DNA of 64,000 nt, from contig NZ_LAHP01000001.1 of NCBI RefSeq assembly GCF_000987765.1, forward strand, positions 265,380 to 329,379, in the 5' to 3' direction. The DNA is from Arsukibacterium sp. MJ3. GTDB taxonomy: Bacteria > Pseudomonadota > Gammaproteobacteria > Enterobacterales > Alteromonadaceae. The number at the start of each line of letters is the position of its first letter. Within the stretch, counting starts at the first letter, position 1. The notes beneath the pieces were generated by a model, which searched no databases, was not told the origin of the DNA, and worked only from the letters and a program-made list of their open reading frames with translations. The position numbers and the translations under genes are program-made. This document shows positions 25,800-35,364 of this stretch, piece after piece.

Positions 25800-27614
25800 C
25801 TAGTTAATGCTGACTTTGGCGCCATTAATAGTAATGTTAACGCCCTTAATCGCAATAGAGCCGTCACTCTTCATAGCAATAGACGCTGCACCGGTTTTAA
25901 TGGTTATGGCGTCGCCTGCGTCAATAGTTAATGCTTTGCCTATTTTGTGAATCTCAGCACCGTCTACTGTAGTGCTGCGATCTTTATTGATGATCGAAGT
26001 GTCGTTACCTTTGATAACACTGCTGCTGTCATTATCAATGGCGATGTGTTGGTCATGCTCTACCTGCAACTGAAAATCTTTCTCTGCATGCAAGTACAGT
26101 AACTCATCGCCTTTTTTATCTTCAAACCGTATTTCATTAAAGTTATCCGCTGCGCCGCCTTCACTGGAGCGGCTTTTTACACCACTCTGTGTTTTATCTA
26201 CCGGTAAATCATAAGGTGGCATATGATCAGAATTGTAGACTGCACCAATAATGACTGGCTGATCCGGATCAGCATTTAAAAACTCAACCAGTACTTCCTG
26301 ATCGCGACGCGGATAAAAAAACATGCCCCACTTTTTACCGGCCCAGTTCTGACTGACTCTTATCGGACATGAACTTTCATGGTCAATAATATCGCTGCGA
26401 TCCCAGTGAAACTTAACCGTTACCCTGCCAAGTTCATCAACGGATATTTCTTCGCTACCTTTACAGGTAACCGTTGCCGTTTGTACCCCTTTAATCAATG
26501 GCTTCGCCGTTTGTAATATGGGCCGGTAGGCAACATCTTTTGGCACACACCGAAAACTATTGATAATAACATTTCCCGCGCTTTGGTTAGCACCTACTTG
26601 GTTAACTATGGCGGCCTGTAAACGCAAGTCGGTAATAACGTACTGCTTACCCACTTCTGCTTTATCTTCATGATCGCTAATGGTAAAGGTGCGCCCGGCG
26701 GTAAAACTGCGACAACTGCTGGTACCCTGTTGCATGGCCATATCACGTTGCAATGCCTCAAGCCGCACAATGGCTATGTCTTTTGCTCTATTATGTATGT
26801 CAGCTTCAGCCGCATAATTAAATATTTCATAATCACTGTGTTTGTTAACTAAGCTGCCCTTGTCATAGCTGCCGGTTGGTAACGCTTTCGGCTTTTCCAG
26901 GTTATAGCCACGTTGCACAAACTTGCCTGGCACCATCCGCAGCACTTTATGCCATTGGCCAATATGCGCTTGTGCCAGGGTGCCACTATGAAATTTAACG
27001 TTTTTTTCCTGGCAAGGCTCATACGCAGTGGCTTTATCAGCCAAAATCAGTTTATGCACACCTTTGCTATGTTCAAAAAAGTAGAAAATACCTTCTTGCT
27101 CTAATAGCCGGCTAATAAAACTGAAATCAGCTTCTTCATACTGAACTTTGTACTCATAATCTGGATAGTTGCTGCTAATCTTTGAGTTGGCATCCAATGT
27201 AATGCCATGTTCTGCGGCCAGGGTTTCAACAATTTTCAGTACGTTCTGCGCTTTAAAAATGCGACTATTCACCTTATGCTGCATATACCATGCTGCTGGC
27301 ACGATACTAAGATGATAGTCGCGAAAATTATTACCCGCGGCCTCTTTATTCACCCGCAAGCCTAACCCGTTCAGTTCCGCCACGACACCATGAATGTAGC
27401 GTTGGCGGCTATCTCCTAATTCAAGGGTTATGCAAACTTCTTTACCAATCAAATCTTTAGCAACTATTTCCTGTCCGTTCGTATAAATAGTGGCTGCAAG
27501 CGAAAATAACCGGGATATCCCCTCATCTAACACAAACTGGGTCAGATAAAGCGCATCTTTACCCAGAGGGGTGTCAATTCTGATGCTGTTTTCATCCTGA
27601 GTTGCTTTTTGCAT
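25800..27614 (-). CDS. vgrG: VgrG/TssI T6SS spike protein
   Basis: This 604-residue protein has the gp27-like base (about 1-370, with GISRLFSLAATI at its start and EQEGIFYFFEHSKGVHKLILADK), the OB-fold linker with GRVTVKFHWDR and CPIRVSQNWAGKKWGMFFYPRRDQEVLVEFLNADPDQPVI, and the gp5-like beta-helix. It ends in short repeated strands (ITIKTGAASIAMKSDGSIAIKG) without a C-terminal effector domain, so it is a structural spike. It is followed by PAAR and the adaptor and effector genes. Confidence 0.96.
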   Translation of the reverse strand: MQKATQDENSIRIDTPLGKDALYLTQFVLDEGISRLFSLAATIYTNGQEIVAKDLIGKEVCITLELGDSRQRYIHGVVAELNGLGLRVNKEAAGNNFRDYHLSIVPAAWYMQHKVNSRIFKAQNVLKIVETLAAEHGITLDANSKISSNYPDYEYKVQYEEADFSFISRLLEQEGIFYFFEHSKGVHKLILADKATAYEPCQEKNVKFHSGTLAQAHIGQWHKVLRMVPGKFVQRGYNLEKPKALPTGSYDKGSLVNKHSDYEIFNYAAEADIHNRAKDIAIVRLEALQRDMAMQQGTSSCRSFTAGRTFTISDHEDKAEVGKQYVITDLRLQAAIVNQVGANQSAGNVIINSFRCVPKDVAYRPILQTAKPLIKGVQTATVTCKGSEEISVDELGRVTVKFHWDRSDIIDHESSCPIRVSQNWAGKKWGMFFYPRRDQEVLVEFLNADPDQPVIIGAVYNSDHMPPYDLPVDKTQSGVKSRSSEGGAADNFNEIRFEDKKGDELLYLHAEKDFQLQVEHDQHIAIDNDSSSVIKGNDTSIINKDRSTTVDGAEIHKIGKALTIDAGDAITIKTGAASIAMKSDGSIAIKGVNITINGAKVSIN

Positions 27615-27704
27615 CCGTTCGCCTTAATCAACAATGGATTGGTAAATAAATTTTGGGGTGGAAGTACAGCTAATACCCTAACCAGCATCAGCTGTATTGT
27701 TTGC

Positions 27705-28184
27705 TTACAGCTTGGCGCCTTTAACGCCACTGTAACCGTATACCAATGGAGCGGTAACGTTGTTTTTGTCATCTGTTGGGGTAACAGTCATCATCAGCTC
27801 GGTATAGCTGATGACAATTGTTTCAACAGGACGGTCGCCAGAAACTGACATCTGATAGCTGCTGATCATGGCATCAGTCAGTTCAATTTTCATGATTTCT
27901 TCAATTTTGTCACCTTGCTTGGTAATGTGAAACACGGCCTTCTGGCCTTTACCAATAGTGGCTTCTTTGAATAAATCGGGTGATGATTTATCTTGCAGTT
28001 TAGTAATAACAATGTCGTTTAACCGGGTAGAACTGGCTTCACGGTCCATCGCAGTACCGGTATATGACGTTAGCTCACGGTGAGAACCCCAATCCATCGA
28101 TAATACGGTAATTAAGTCTTTAAACTCATCTGCGGTTGACTCGCCTTTGATCGCACCATACTTCAGGTAGGTATTTGCTTGCAT
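27705..28184 (-). CDS. hcp: Hcp/TssD T6SS tube protein
   Basis: This 159-residue protein forms the hexameric inner tube. It begins MQANTYLKYGAIKGES, the usual Hcp opening, and has the strand motifs ITVLSMDWGS, FKEATIGKGQKAVFHIT and ETIVISYTELMMTV. The ATG at 28184 has AAGGAG six bases upstream; the frame is open to 28220 but the family start fits better. It is separated from clpV by 306 bp, so it likely has its own strong promoter, as expected for the most abundant component. Confidence 0.95.
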   Translation of the reverse strand: MQANTYLKYGAIKGESTADEFKDLITVLSMDWGSHRELTSYTGTAMDREASSTRLNDIVITKLQDKSSPDLFKEATIGKGQKAVFHITKQGDKIEEIMKIELTDAMISSYQMSVSGDRPVETIVISYTELMMTVTPTDDKNNVTAPLVYGYSGVKGAKL

Positions 28185-28490
28185 GCTATGCTCCTTTTGC
28201 ATATTTAACATAGTGTCCACGAAGGACAGATATAAACCCGGGCACTACACACCCCGGCCAAACGTCAAAAAAACACTTCTGACAATCACTTTTAATACTG
28301 CAAACATCTTTACAATGTTTAAACATAAAGTGAACTTTGTTAGTAAAGTACTTTTTAAACTGACTAAATTATACCTTTAAAGTAATTATGATCAACTTTT
28401 AATTAACTATTTATACTCACTTATCTCTAAAATAGTATTTAAATAACATTTAAATGTCTACAAATCACAATACGTGTTATTTAGGTAATT
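28185..28490. promoter_or_regulatory. Non-coding AT-rich leader region upstream of hcp
   Basis: 306 bp without a gene between clpV and hcp. It is very AT-rich toward the clpV side and most likely holds the hcp-vgrG promoter. A search by eye for a sigma-54 site (GG-N10-GC) found no convincing match. A small stem CCGGG/CCCGG sits near 28238-28257. Confidence 0.4.
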
Positions 28491-31151
28491 TTAATCAACG
28501 CTATAATTAAACATTTCTTCACAAAAGCGCAACCTAACCCGATCTACCGTCTGCCGTTGCGCCGTTCGCTGCAGGATCAAGACCGACAATTCTGGCAATA
28601 AACTGTTTTGCAAAGTGCCATGAATGGTTCGTGCGCCCGAACCGGCATCCTGGCAACGGCTAACAATGGCGTCTACAACGGCTTGGTCGTAGCTGAAACT
28701 TGCACCGTAATGCTGTTGTAAACGCTTTTCAATCCGCAGCAATTGCAGCCGGGTAATCAGCGCCAGCTTGTCATCGGCCAGCGGCAAATAAGGAATAACA
28801 GTTAAGCGGCCTAAAAATGCCGGCTTAAATATTTGCAGCAAGTCGTCTTTTAATGCTTTCGTCAGGCCAGCGATAGTAGGCGCCGTCTCCGGATCTTCTA
28901 ATAAACGCATTGTGGTATCGGTGCCGACATTAGAGGTCATAATGATGATGGTGTTTTTAAAGTCGATATCCCGGCCTTCACCATCCTTAATGGTACCTTT
29001 ATCAAATACCTGATAAAAAATATCCTGCACCCCAGGATGGGCTTTTTCCATTTCATCCAGCAGCACCACACTATAAGGTTTACGCCGCACCGCTTCCGTT
29101 AAAATGCCGCCCTCACCGTAGCCAACATAGCCAGGAGGAGAACCTAATAATAACGACACTTTATGCTCTTCTTTAAACTCTGACATGTTAATCACGGTCA
29201 GGTTATCTTCACTGCCGTATACCTGCTCGGCTAATGCCAGCGCAGTTTCTGTTTTACCCACGCCGCTTGGGCCAGTTAACAGGAAAATGCCATTGGGTTT
29301 ATTTTCATCTGCCAGCTGAGCACGTGAGGTTTGTACCGTGCGGGCAATCAGTTCAAGAGCATGCTGCTGCCCCACCACTCTGCCGGCAAGGTGTTGCTCC
29401 AATGCCAGCACATTGTTAATTTCATCGACCTGCATTTTACCCAGCGGTATTCCGGTCCAGTCAGCGACAACTTCTGCGATTAATTGCTCAGTAACCTGCC
29501 AGTGCACCATAGGGGTGGTTAGTTCAGCCAGCGAGGCACGTAATTCGGTCAGTTGCTGAATTAGCGGGTTGTTGTCGGCAAGCGGTTCGGCATTTGGCCC
29601 GGCATCATCGGCTGTTGGCATCGTATCGTCTGCAGTCGACTTCGGGGTAGCGTGTTGCAACTGTGTTGCCAACACTTTGGCCTGCGTTACCCATTCACGT
29701 TGAGTATGCCATTGCTGCTGCAGGCTACTAAGGGTACTTTTCGCGCTTGCTAATTGCTGCTGTAAGTCTGCAAGCTGGCGGGTATGCATTACGCCCAGAC
29801 GCTGTTCTCGTTGCAGTATGCCAATTTCACTTTCCAACTGAGCAACATGGCGTTGTTTATCTTCAACCGGTCCAGGTACGGCATCCTGGCTCATTGCTAC
29901 CCGGGCGCAGGCAGTATCCAGCAGCCCTACCGCTTTATCTGGCAGCTGGCGGCCATTAATGTATCGGTCAGATAAATAGGCCGCAGCCTGCAGTGCTTTA
30001 TCGGTAATGCTTACCCCATGATGCTGCTCCATTACACCCAATAAGCCGCGCATCATCAGTACGGCTTGGGCCGGGCTGGGCTCCTCTACTTTTACCACCT
30101 GAAAACGCCGGGTTAGCGCCGCATCTTTTTCAAAATATTTTTTATACTCAGCCCAGGTAGTGGCCGCTATGGTTCTAAGTTCACCGCGGGCTAATGCTGG
30201 TTTTAATAAATTAGCCGCATCATTTTGACCGGCCTGGCCACCACTGCCAATCATGGTATGGGCTTCGTCAATAAACAAAATTATTGGCGTGGTGCTTTGC
30301 TTAACCTCATTTATCACATTTTTCAGGCGGCTTTCAAATTCGCCTTTCATACCGGCACCGGCCTGTAGCAGGGCTAAATCTAACACCCGCAGCGCCACCG
30401 TCTTCAGTTTATCGGGTACATCTGCAGCAGCAATTCGCAGCGCTAGGCCTTCCACTACTGCAGTTTTGCCCACACCCGCCTCGCCGGTTAAAATTGGATT
30501 GTTTTGGCGGCGCCGGGTCAAAATATCTATCATTTGCCGAATTTCAACATCACGGCCCACAATAGGGTCTATTTTACCGGCCCGGGCCTGGGCTGTTAAA
30601 TCAATAGTAAACTGATCCAACGCCGGCGTTTTTCCGGGCTGTGCTGCGTTAGTTTGCGCGGGTGCCGTCCCTTGTTCGGCCGACTGGGCCGCCAAACTGG
30701 GCCAGACCCTTATTAACTCAGCCGGGTTAATTTTTTCCAGCTCCGGAATGCGGCGCAGCATTACTCCAGCCAGGCTTTCATCCTGCAGCAGGGTATACAA
30801 CAGATAAGCGCTGCGAATGTGCCGGTCGCCAAACTCTATAGTAGTATTAAGCCAGGTCGCTTTTAACCAGCTGATCAGCTGCACTGAAATGCCAGGCAGC
30901 GAATTATTTCCAGTTTTCAGTTGCTCTAACGCGTGCTGCAGCTGCTGGTGCACCTTATCAATGTCCAGCGCAAAACTGCGAAATAGCAGGTTGAAATCAG
31001 CGTTATTTTGCTGCAGCAAGGCATCCAGCCAGTGCTCAATTTCTACCGTATAGTGGCTGCGTGACTGACAGCGCCCAGTAGCGGCTTCCAGTGCTTGCTT
31101 ACAGTCGTTGTTGAGCTTTTCTACCAGACTCTTTAAAGAACTTGTCGACAT
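28491..31151 (-). CDS. clpV: ClpV/TssH AAA+ ATPase of T6SS
   Basis: This 886-residue Clp/Hsp100 protein disassembles the contracted sheath. The N domain (about 1-160) is followed by AAA-1 with [13 protein letters not shown] (near 220) and [10 protein letters not shown], a coiled-coil middle domain (near 430-560), and AAA-2 with [17 protein letters not shown] (near 620) and [15 protein letters not shown]. The C-terminus fits ClpV. It binds TssC N-terminal helices. It is the last gene of the structural run, 20 bp after tssG. Confidence 0.96.
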   Translation of the reverse strand: MSTSSLKSLVEKLNNDCKQALEAATGRCQSRSHYTVEIEHWLDALLQQNNADFNLLFRSFALDIDKVHQQLQHALEQLKTGNNSLPGISVQLISWLKATWLNTTIEFGDRHIRSAYLLYTLLQDESLAGVMLRRIPELEKINPAELIRVWPSLAAQSAEQGTAPAQTNAAQPGKTPALDQFTIDLTAQARAGKIDPIVGRDVEIRQMIDILTRRRQNNPILTGEAGVGKTAVVEGLALRIAAADVPDKLKTVALRVLDLALLQAGAGMKGEFESRLKNVINEVKQSTTPIILFIDEAHTMIGSGGQAGQNDAANLLKPALARGELRTIAATTWAEYKKYFEKDAALTRRFQVVKVEEPSPAQAVLMMRGLLGVMEQHHGVSITDKALQAAAYLSDRYINGRQLPDKAVGLLDTACARVAMSQDAVPGPVEDKQRHVAQLESEIGILQREQRLGVMHTRQLADLQQQLASAKSTLSSLQQQWHTQREWVTQAKVLATQLQHATPKSTADDTMPTADDAGPNAEPLADNNPLIQQLTELRASLAELTTPMVHWQVTEQLIAEVVADWTGIPLGKMQVDEINNVLALEQHLAGRVVGQQHALELIARTVQTSRAQLADENKPNGIFLLTGPSGVGKTETALALAEQVYGSEDNLTVINMSEFKEEHKVSLLLGSPPGYVGYGEGGILTEAVRRKPYSVVLLDEMEKAHPGVQDIFYQVFDKGTIKDGEGRDIDFKNTIIIMTSNVGTDTTMRLLEDPETAPTIAGLTKALKDDLLQIFKPAFLGRLTVIPYLPLADDKLALITRLQLLRIEKRLQQHYGASFSYDQAVVDAIVSRCQDAGSGARTIHGTLQNSLLPELSVLILQRTAQRQTVDRVRLRFCEEMFNYSVD

Positions 31152-31171
31152 AAATGCTTCCTGTGCATTAA

Positions 31172-32167
31172 TTAAAGCCGGCCCAGTTGAAAACCAACCT
31201 GAGCGGGGTGCTGCGATATTGCAGCGCGAATACTTAATCTACTACCTCGCCCGAGCGCAGTGTGCCGCTCGGCCAAGCGGGTACAGGCAAAATCCTGCTG
31301 TTTAGCCTTAATAACCAGCCGAACCTGCAGATGCGGATCAAGATAACGACTAACAATATGCTGAATAACCTGATAACGGCTGGCGCCGGGTAGCAAGCTC
31401 GGCAATGTGGCACCAGGGGCGTCTACTTCAATTATTACTGCCGAGCTAACATCCCACACACGCTGGCCTAACATGGTGGTCTGGCCTAAGGCACCGTTTT
31501 GGCCCTCCGGTAGTCGGCTACCGCTAAGTCGGCTTTGCTCCGCAACCCCCAAAGCTAGCCAGCGCCCGGATAACGACACCACCCGGGCAGTGGCGCCAAG
31601 TAAGTCGGTTAAAATTTGCTGCAAAAACTGGCCGCTGCGGTTGCGCTGGCTAAAGGCGCCGGCGTAATACAGGCCAAGATTGTCCTGACAGCCACTCAGT
31701 TTTTGCAATAACGTGCTAAAAGGATCATTCAGGCCATCGGCAATTTCATACTGGCAGGCAAAGCGGTATTTCTCCCAGGCCCGGTAGTACAGCGATATTA
31801 GCCGATGATTAAACATATCGAAAAAGTCACGCATGGCACCATCACGTTGTTTCAGCCGTTGCAATAACATTTCTGTGTAATGTTGCGGCATTACTCCACT
31901 AGGCCCGGTTAAGCCTAAAAAGCTGACATACAGCTCCAGTGCCAGTTTGTCATCGTCGCCTTTGCGCGAGGTGGCTTTGTTAATTGGCTGACCGGCAAAC
32001 CCAAGATGCTGTTCCGCTTTAAAGCGCACTAACTCGGCATGAGGAAAAGCATCGCGCCCTACGCCGTGCCATTGCTTTTGCTCGGCGCTTAACTGGCGCT
32101 CTATCTGGTATACCGCTTGGTAAAAATCAAAATCGCCAGGGCTGGCTACTAATGCTTTTAAACTCAT
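31172..32167 (-). CDS. tssG: TssG T6SS baseplate protein
   Basis: This 331-residue baseplate wedge protein has the family motifs FDFYQAVYQIERQL, LELYVSFLGLTGPSGVMPQHYTE, RDFFDMFNHRLISLYYRAWEKYR and the late LFGRSRLSIRAAI-like segment near its end. It partners TssF and TssE. The start lies 10 bp after the tssF stop and the stop is 20 bp from clpV, so it belongs to one operon. Confidence 0.95.
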   Translation of the reverse strand: MSLKALVASPGDFDFYQAVYQIERQLSAEQKQWHGVGRDAFPHAELVRFKAEQHLGFAGQPINKATSRKGDDDKLALELYVSFLGLTGPSGVMPQHYTEMLLQRLKQRDGAMRDFFDMFNHRLISLYYRAWEKYRFACQYEIADGLNDPFSTLLQKLSGCQDNLGLYYAGAFSQRNRSGQFLQQILTDLLGATARVVSLSGRWLALGVAEQSRLSGSRLPEGQNGALGQTTMLGQRVWDVSSAVIIEVDAPGATLPSLLPGASRYQVIQHIVSRYLDPHLQVRLVIKAKQQDFACTRLAERHTALGRGSRLSIRAAISQHPAQVGFQLGRL

Positions 32168-32177
32168 AATGTCAAAC

Positions 32178-34010
32178 TCACAACAATACCCTGCTACCCA
32201 CTCTGGCAGGCCAGCGATGGTAAATTTGCTCGTGCTCTTTCAGTTTTACGCTAAGCCGGGTATAGCTATTAATGCTGGCGTATTGGGCAAAGAACGCATC
32301 CAGTATATTGGCAAAAAAGTAAACATTACTGCCAGCATAAGCAGACTGGCTAAACTCCAGTATTATGTCAGTACCACTACATACCGCAATTCGGCCTTGC
32401 TGATTTACCCGGGCCGAGCCACTGCTCAGGGTTAAGCCAACAATACCGTCAATCAGCGCCTTAGATTCCGGGGTGCAGCGAAAATCGTACAGCTTCAGGG
32501 TTTCCTGTAACACGGTTAACGCCTGCTCGCCGCTAAAATGATTTAGGGTAAGATGGTTAACCAGCTGCCAGCGGCTGCTTTCGGCCAGTGCCGGGCGAAT
32601 ACTCATTGTCGGCGCAACCAGACAGCGCACCGATTTAATCACATCAGCATGTTTACTTATGACAAATTGTGGCTCACCACCGCCAAAGGGCAAATAAGCG
32701 GGCTGATTGCGGTTACTGCACAGCGCATTGACCTGAATAACCCAGTTTTGCTGGTCATCATCGCTGTTAACCCCTTTAAATTTGCGGTCAATTATCGACA
32801 AATACACTTCAGTGCCGGCTTCGGCGTAACCACCCGCCCAATCTACAAACTCTCGCCGGGTATGCCAGAACAACTGCTGTTGTTGCAGGTAATCAGGGTG
32901 CCCTTGGCTGTAATAAGGATTAAGGGTTAGCTCGTTACCTTGTGGATCAAATGCCTGTACCTGCTGCACCTGCACCACTTCACAGACGTCGGCATCGAGA
33001 TAGCGTGGTGCCAGCCGGTATTCATATTGTGCAGCTTCTAACTTTATCGGCTCCAGCTTTTGTTTAAACAAATTAATCACCGGCGTACAACCCAGCAAAA
33101 TACTGTCAGCGTTAACATGGCGCTCTAACTCATCCGCGCCCTCCGCCAGATAAAAATACAGGTCAAGCTTGTCGGCAATGCCCGGCCAGCGGGGGTCTAA
33201 GTCGGTCAGCGCAAAAAACAGAAATTTTTCCGGACATAAAAACTGTTCAATCAACAGGCGGTAGCCGCTAAAGCTTCGCTGGCTATATGGCACCACTTGC
33301 TCATTGTCGGCAAACCCCACAGCTGCTAAGTGCCGTGGCTGCATAAAGCGCATTAACTCTGGTTGCCCTGCAGGCGCCACACCAATGCTAATAACTTGGC
33401 GCATAATAAGCTCAAACAATTTATAAACATGGTGGCGCTGACCGTTCAGATAAAACCGCAGCTTACCCACCGCTAACTCTTGCAGCGTGGTATTTTCGAA
33501 CTCACACGCCAGGCTCAGCGTTAATAACGCTTTGGCCGTTTGGCTGACAGGCGGTTTGGGGGCAGTAAACGGCGCATTTTTAAATTCGGCCTGCACTACT
33601 TCCAATGGCCAGATATCCGTGTCGTAACAACTTTGAAAGGTACAGGGTTTTAAACCATTAGCCCGGGTTTCAAATTCGGTACCACGCTTAATACAAATAC
33701 CCGATGTCGACAGGTTTTGACTTACCAGCTTCAATACCGACACCGAAGGAATAGGAGCCTGATAATCCGGATACATCTGGCCGAGCAAAGCATCGGTTAA
33801 CTCGGGGAAGCTGTCATCCAGCTTTTGACGAATTTGTGCACTAAGTAAAGCAAAGGCCTCAATTAACCTTGAAACATGAGGGTCTTCAACCGTCTCTTCA
33901 CTAATCCGCAGCCGGCCGGCAATTTTTGGATATTTCTCAGCGTATTCTGCACCCATCCGGCGAATAAACGTCAATTCACGATTGTAATACTTTAATAACT
34001 CATCATTCAT
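32178..34010 (-). CDS. tssF: TssF T6SS baseplate protein
   Basis: This 610-residue protein begins LLKYYNRELTFIRRMGAEYAEKYPKIAGRL, the TssF signature, then DPHVSRLIEAFALLSAQIRQKLDDSFPELTDALL and YPDYQAPIPSVSVL. The length fits the family (about 600). It makes the wedge with TssG and docks to VgrG via TssK/TssE. The start ATG overlaps the tssE stop (TAATG), indicating coupled translation. Confidence 0.96.
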   Translation of the reverse strand: MNDELLKYYNRELTFIRRMGAEYAEKYPKIAGRLRISEETVEDPHVSRLIEAFALLSAQIRQKLDDSFPELTDALLGQMYPDYQAPIPSVSVLKLVSQNLSTSGICIKRGTEFETRANGLKPCTFQSCYDTDIWPLEVVQAEFKNAPFTAPKPPVSQTAKALLTLSLACEFENTTLQELAVGKLRFYLNGQRHHVYKLFELIMRQVISIGVAPAGQPELMRFMQPRHLAAVGFADNEQVVPYSQRSFSGYRLLIEQFLCPEKFLFFALTDLDPRWPGIADKLDLYFYLAEGADELERHVNADSILLGCTPVINLFKQKLEPIKLEAAQYEYRLAPRYLDADVCEVVQVQQVQAFDPQGNELTLNPYYSQGHPDYLQQQQLFWHTRREFVDWAGGYAEAGTEVYLSIIDRKFKGVNSDDDQQNWVIQVNALCSNRNQPAYLPFGGGEPQFVISKHADVIKSVRCLVAPTMSIRPALAESSRWQLVNHLTLNHFSGEQALTVLQETLKLYDFRCTPESKALIDGIVGLTLSSGSARVNQQGRIAVCSGTDIILEFSQSAYAGSNVYFFANILDAFFAQYASINSYTRLSVKLKEHEQIYHRWPARVGSRVLL

Positions 34011-34498
34011 TACTGATAATCTCTGATGGTCAGGCCCAGATGAACTGGCTCAACTTCGGAATCAAACATAATATGTTCAGGTTCAGGATCCGCGTACAAC
34101 AAGGCCTGGATCCGTAAGCGTAATACCCGCTCAATAGTTTGCTGCTCATCAGGCAATGATACCTCTACCTCAACAAACCGCGGCTCAAAGCGGCGGATAC
34201 ATTGCTCTACCGCCCGGCACAGTTGCTGGCGGCCTTCGATAGAGTCGACCACCATTACTGAAAAATCCGGCAGACCGTAATTTAGTAAACTTTGCGACAG
34301 TTCCGTATAGCTTTCTGGCCAGACATGCCACTGTACCCGGGTATTGAGCAGGTTCTCTAAATCGCGCCGCACGCTTTGTCGTAATGCTTTTAAATCAAAA
34401 CCACGGCGTTGCCGGCCCGGATCTTTCTGGCCGGGAGCATCATCAATCAACCGGTCAAGCAGCGACATTTGCAGAGCTTGCTTCTGATGCAGTTTCAT
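34010..34498 (-). CDS. tssE: TssE gp25-like baseplate protein
   Basis: This 162-residue protein resembles phage T4 gp25. It contains MSLLDRLIDDAPGQ, RQSVRRDLENLLNTRV, YGLPDFSVM and ERVLRLRIQALLY. The basic residue and the E of the gp25 E-x-P helix (here in RRDLENLLN) are present. It starts the sheath assembly. It overlaps tssF by one base and is 5 bp after tagJ. Confidence 0.95.
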   Translation of the reverse strand: MKLHQKQALQMSLLDRLIDDAPGQKDPGRQRRGFDLKALRQSVRRDLENLLNTRVQWHVWPESYTELSQSLLNYGLPDFSVMVVDSIEGRQQLCRAVEQCIRRFEPRFVEVEVSLPDEQQTIERVLRLRIQALLYADPEPEHIMFDSEVEPVHLGLTIRDYQ

Positions 34499-34503
34499 CT
34501 TAA

Positions 34504-35355
34504 TTATTCAGCCATTGCCGGTTTGGCAGCGGTGCTCGTTGCACTAACTGCGTTAAGCGCCAGCACATCACCTAATGCCACAGCTTGCTCACCCAGCAGG
34601 ATCATCTTCTGGCCGCTACCGGTTATTAACCGGCGGTCATGCTCATGCCAGTTGGTGGTCCGGCCTAATTTTGTCTCAGCATCGCTGTTGTCCACATTGC
34701 CATTGGCAACATAAATTAACGGCAAAAAGGCCTCACCCTGTGGTCCATCAATAATACTGATATCAACGCGCCGCCAAATAATATCTAGCAGGCTTTTCGG
34801 CGGGTGTAGCTTTAAACTGTCAATCTGTTCAAAAGCGGCCAGGTAGTATTTGCCGTCGGTGCCAAATAACTCCAGATAACCGCCCAAGCTGTCATCTAAA
34901 TCACGGATATCAGCGTAAATCTCGCCATTTTGTTCAATAGCAACCTGTGGCCGTAACTGCTCCATTTGCTCAGATGCCTGCACCGCCGCACTACTATCTT
35001 GCTCGCGTAGCGCTAAGCGTAACGTTAATAAAGCACTGAACAACGGCGAAGGCTCACCAAATAAATTAGCTGTCATTGCGCCCTGATAAAAGTCACGCCG
35101 AGCCGTTTCTGCACGAATTAACTGGCGAACATTAACCGCTCCCAGTAAAAAATCCGGATGTTGGCGTACTATCATATCCAGCTGATTATCGGCTTTTTCC
35201 AGTTCACCAGCGATGCACAATAACTCGACATAAATGGCTCGGAACTGGGCATTATTTGGGTCATCCCGTAATACCAAGAGGGTATGCTGCAATGCGGTTT
35301 GCAACTGGCCGTTAGCCATTAGTGAATTTAGTTGTTTTATAAAAGGTTGTTTCAT
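34504..35355 (-). CDS. tagJ: TagJ/ImpE accessory protein of T6SS sheath
   Basis: This 283-residue protein begins with TPR-like helices (LNSLMANGQLQTALQHTLLVLRDDPNNAQFRAIYVELLCIAGELEKADNQLD) and continues with the ImpE-type beta region (LGGYLELFGTDGKYYLAAFEQIDSLKLHPPKSLLDIIWRRV). TagJ/HsiE1 of Pseudomonas binds the N-terminal helix of TssB. It is found only in some T6SS subtypes. It lies between the second sheath gene and tssE, the usual site. Confidence 0.92.
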   Translation of the reverse strand: MKQPFIKQLNSLMANGQLQTALQHTLLVLRDDPNNAQFRAIYVELLCIAGELEKADNQLDMIVRQHPDFLLGAVNVRQLIRAETARRDFYQGAMTANLFGEPSPLFSALLTLRLALREQDSSAAVQASEQMEQLRPQVAIEQNGEIYADIRDLDDSLGGYLELFGTDGKYYLAAFEQIDSLKLHPPKSLLDIIWRRVDISIIDGPQGEAFLPLIYVANGNVDNSDAETKLGRTTNWHEHDRRLITGSGQKMILLGEQAVALGDVLALNAVSATSTAAKPAMAE

Positions 35356-35364
35356 AATGATCCC

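Noticed and set aside
28185..28490. Sigma-54 promoter upstream of hcp
   Set aside because: No GG-N10-GC element with the right surroundings could be found by eye.
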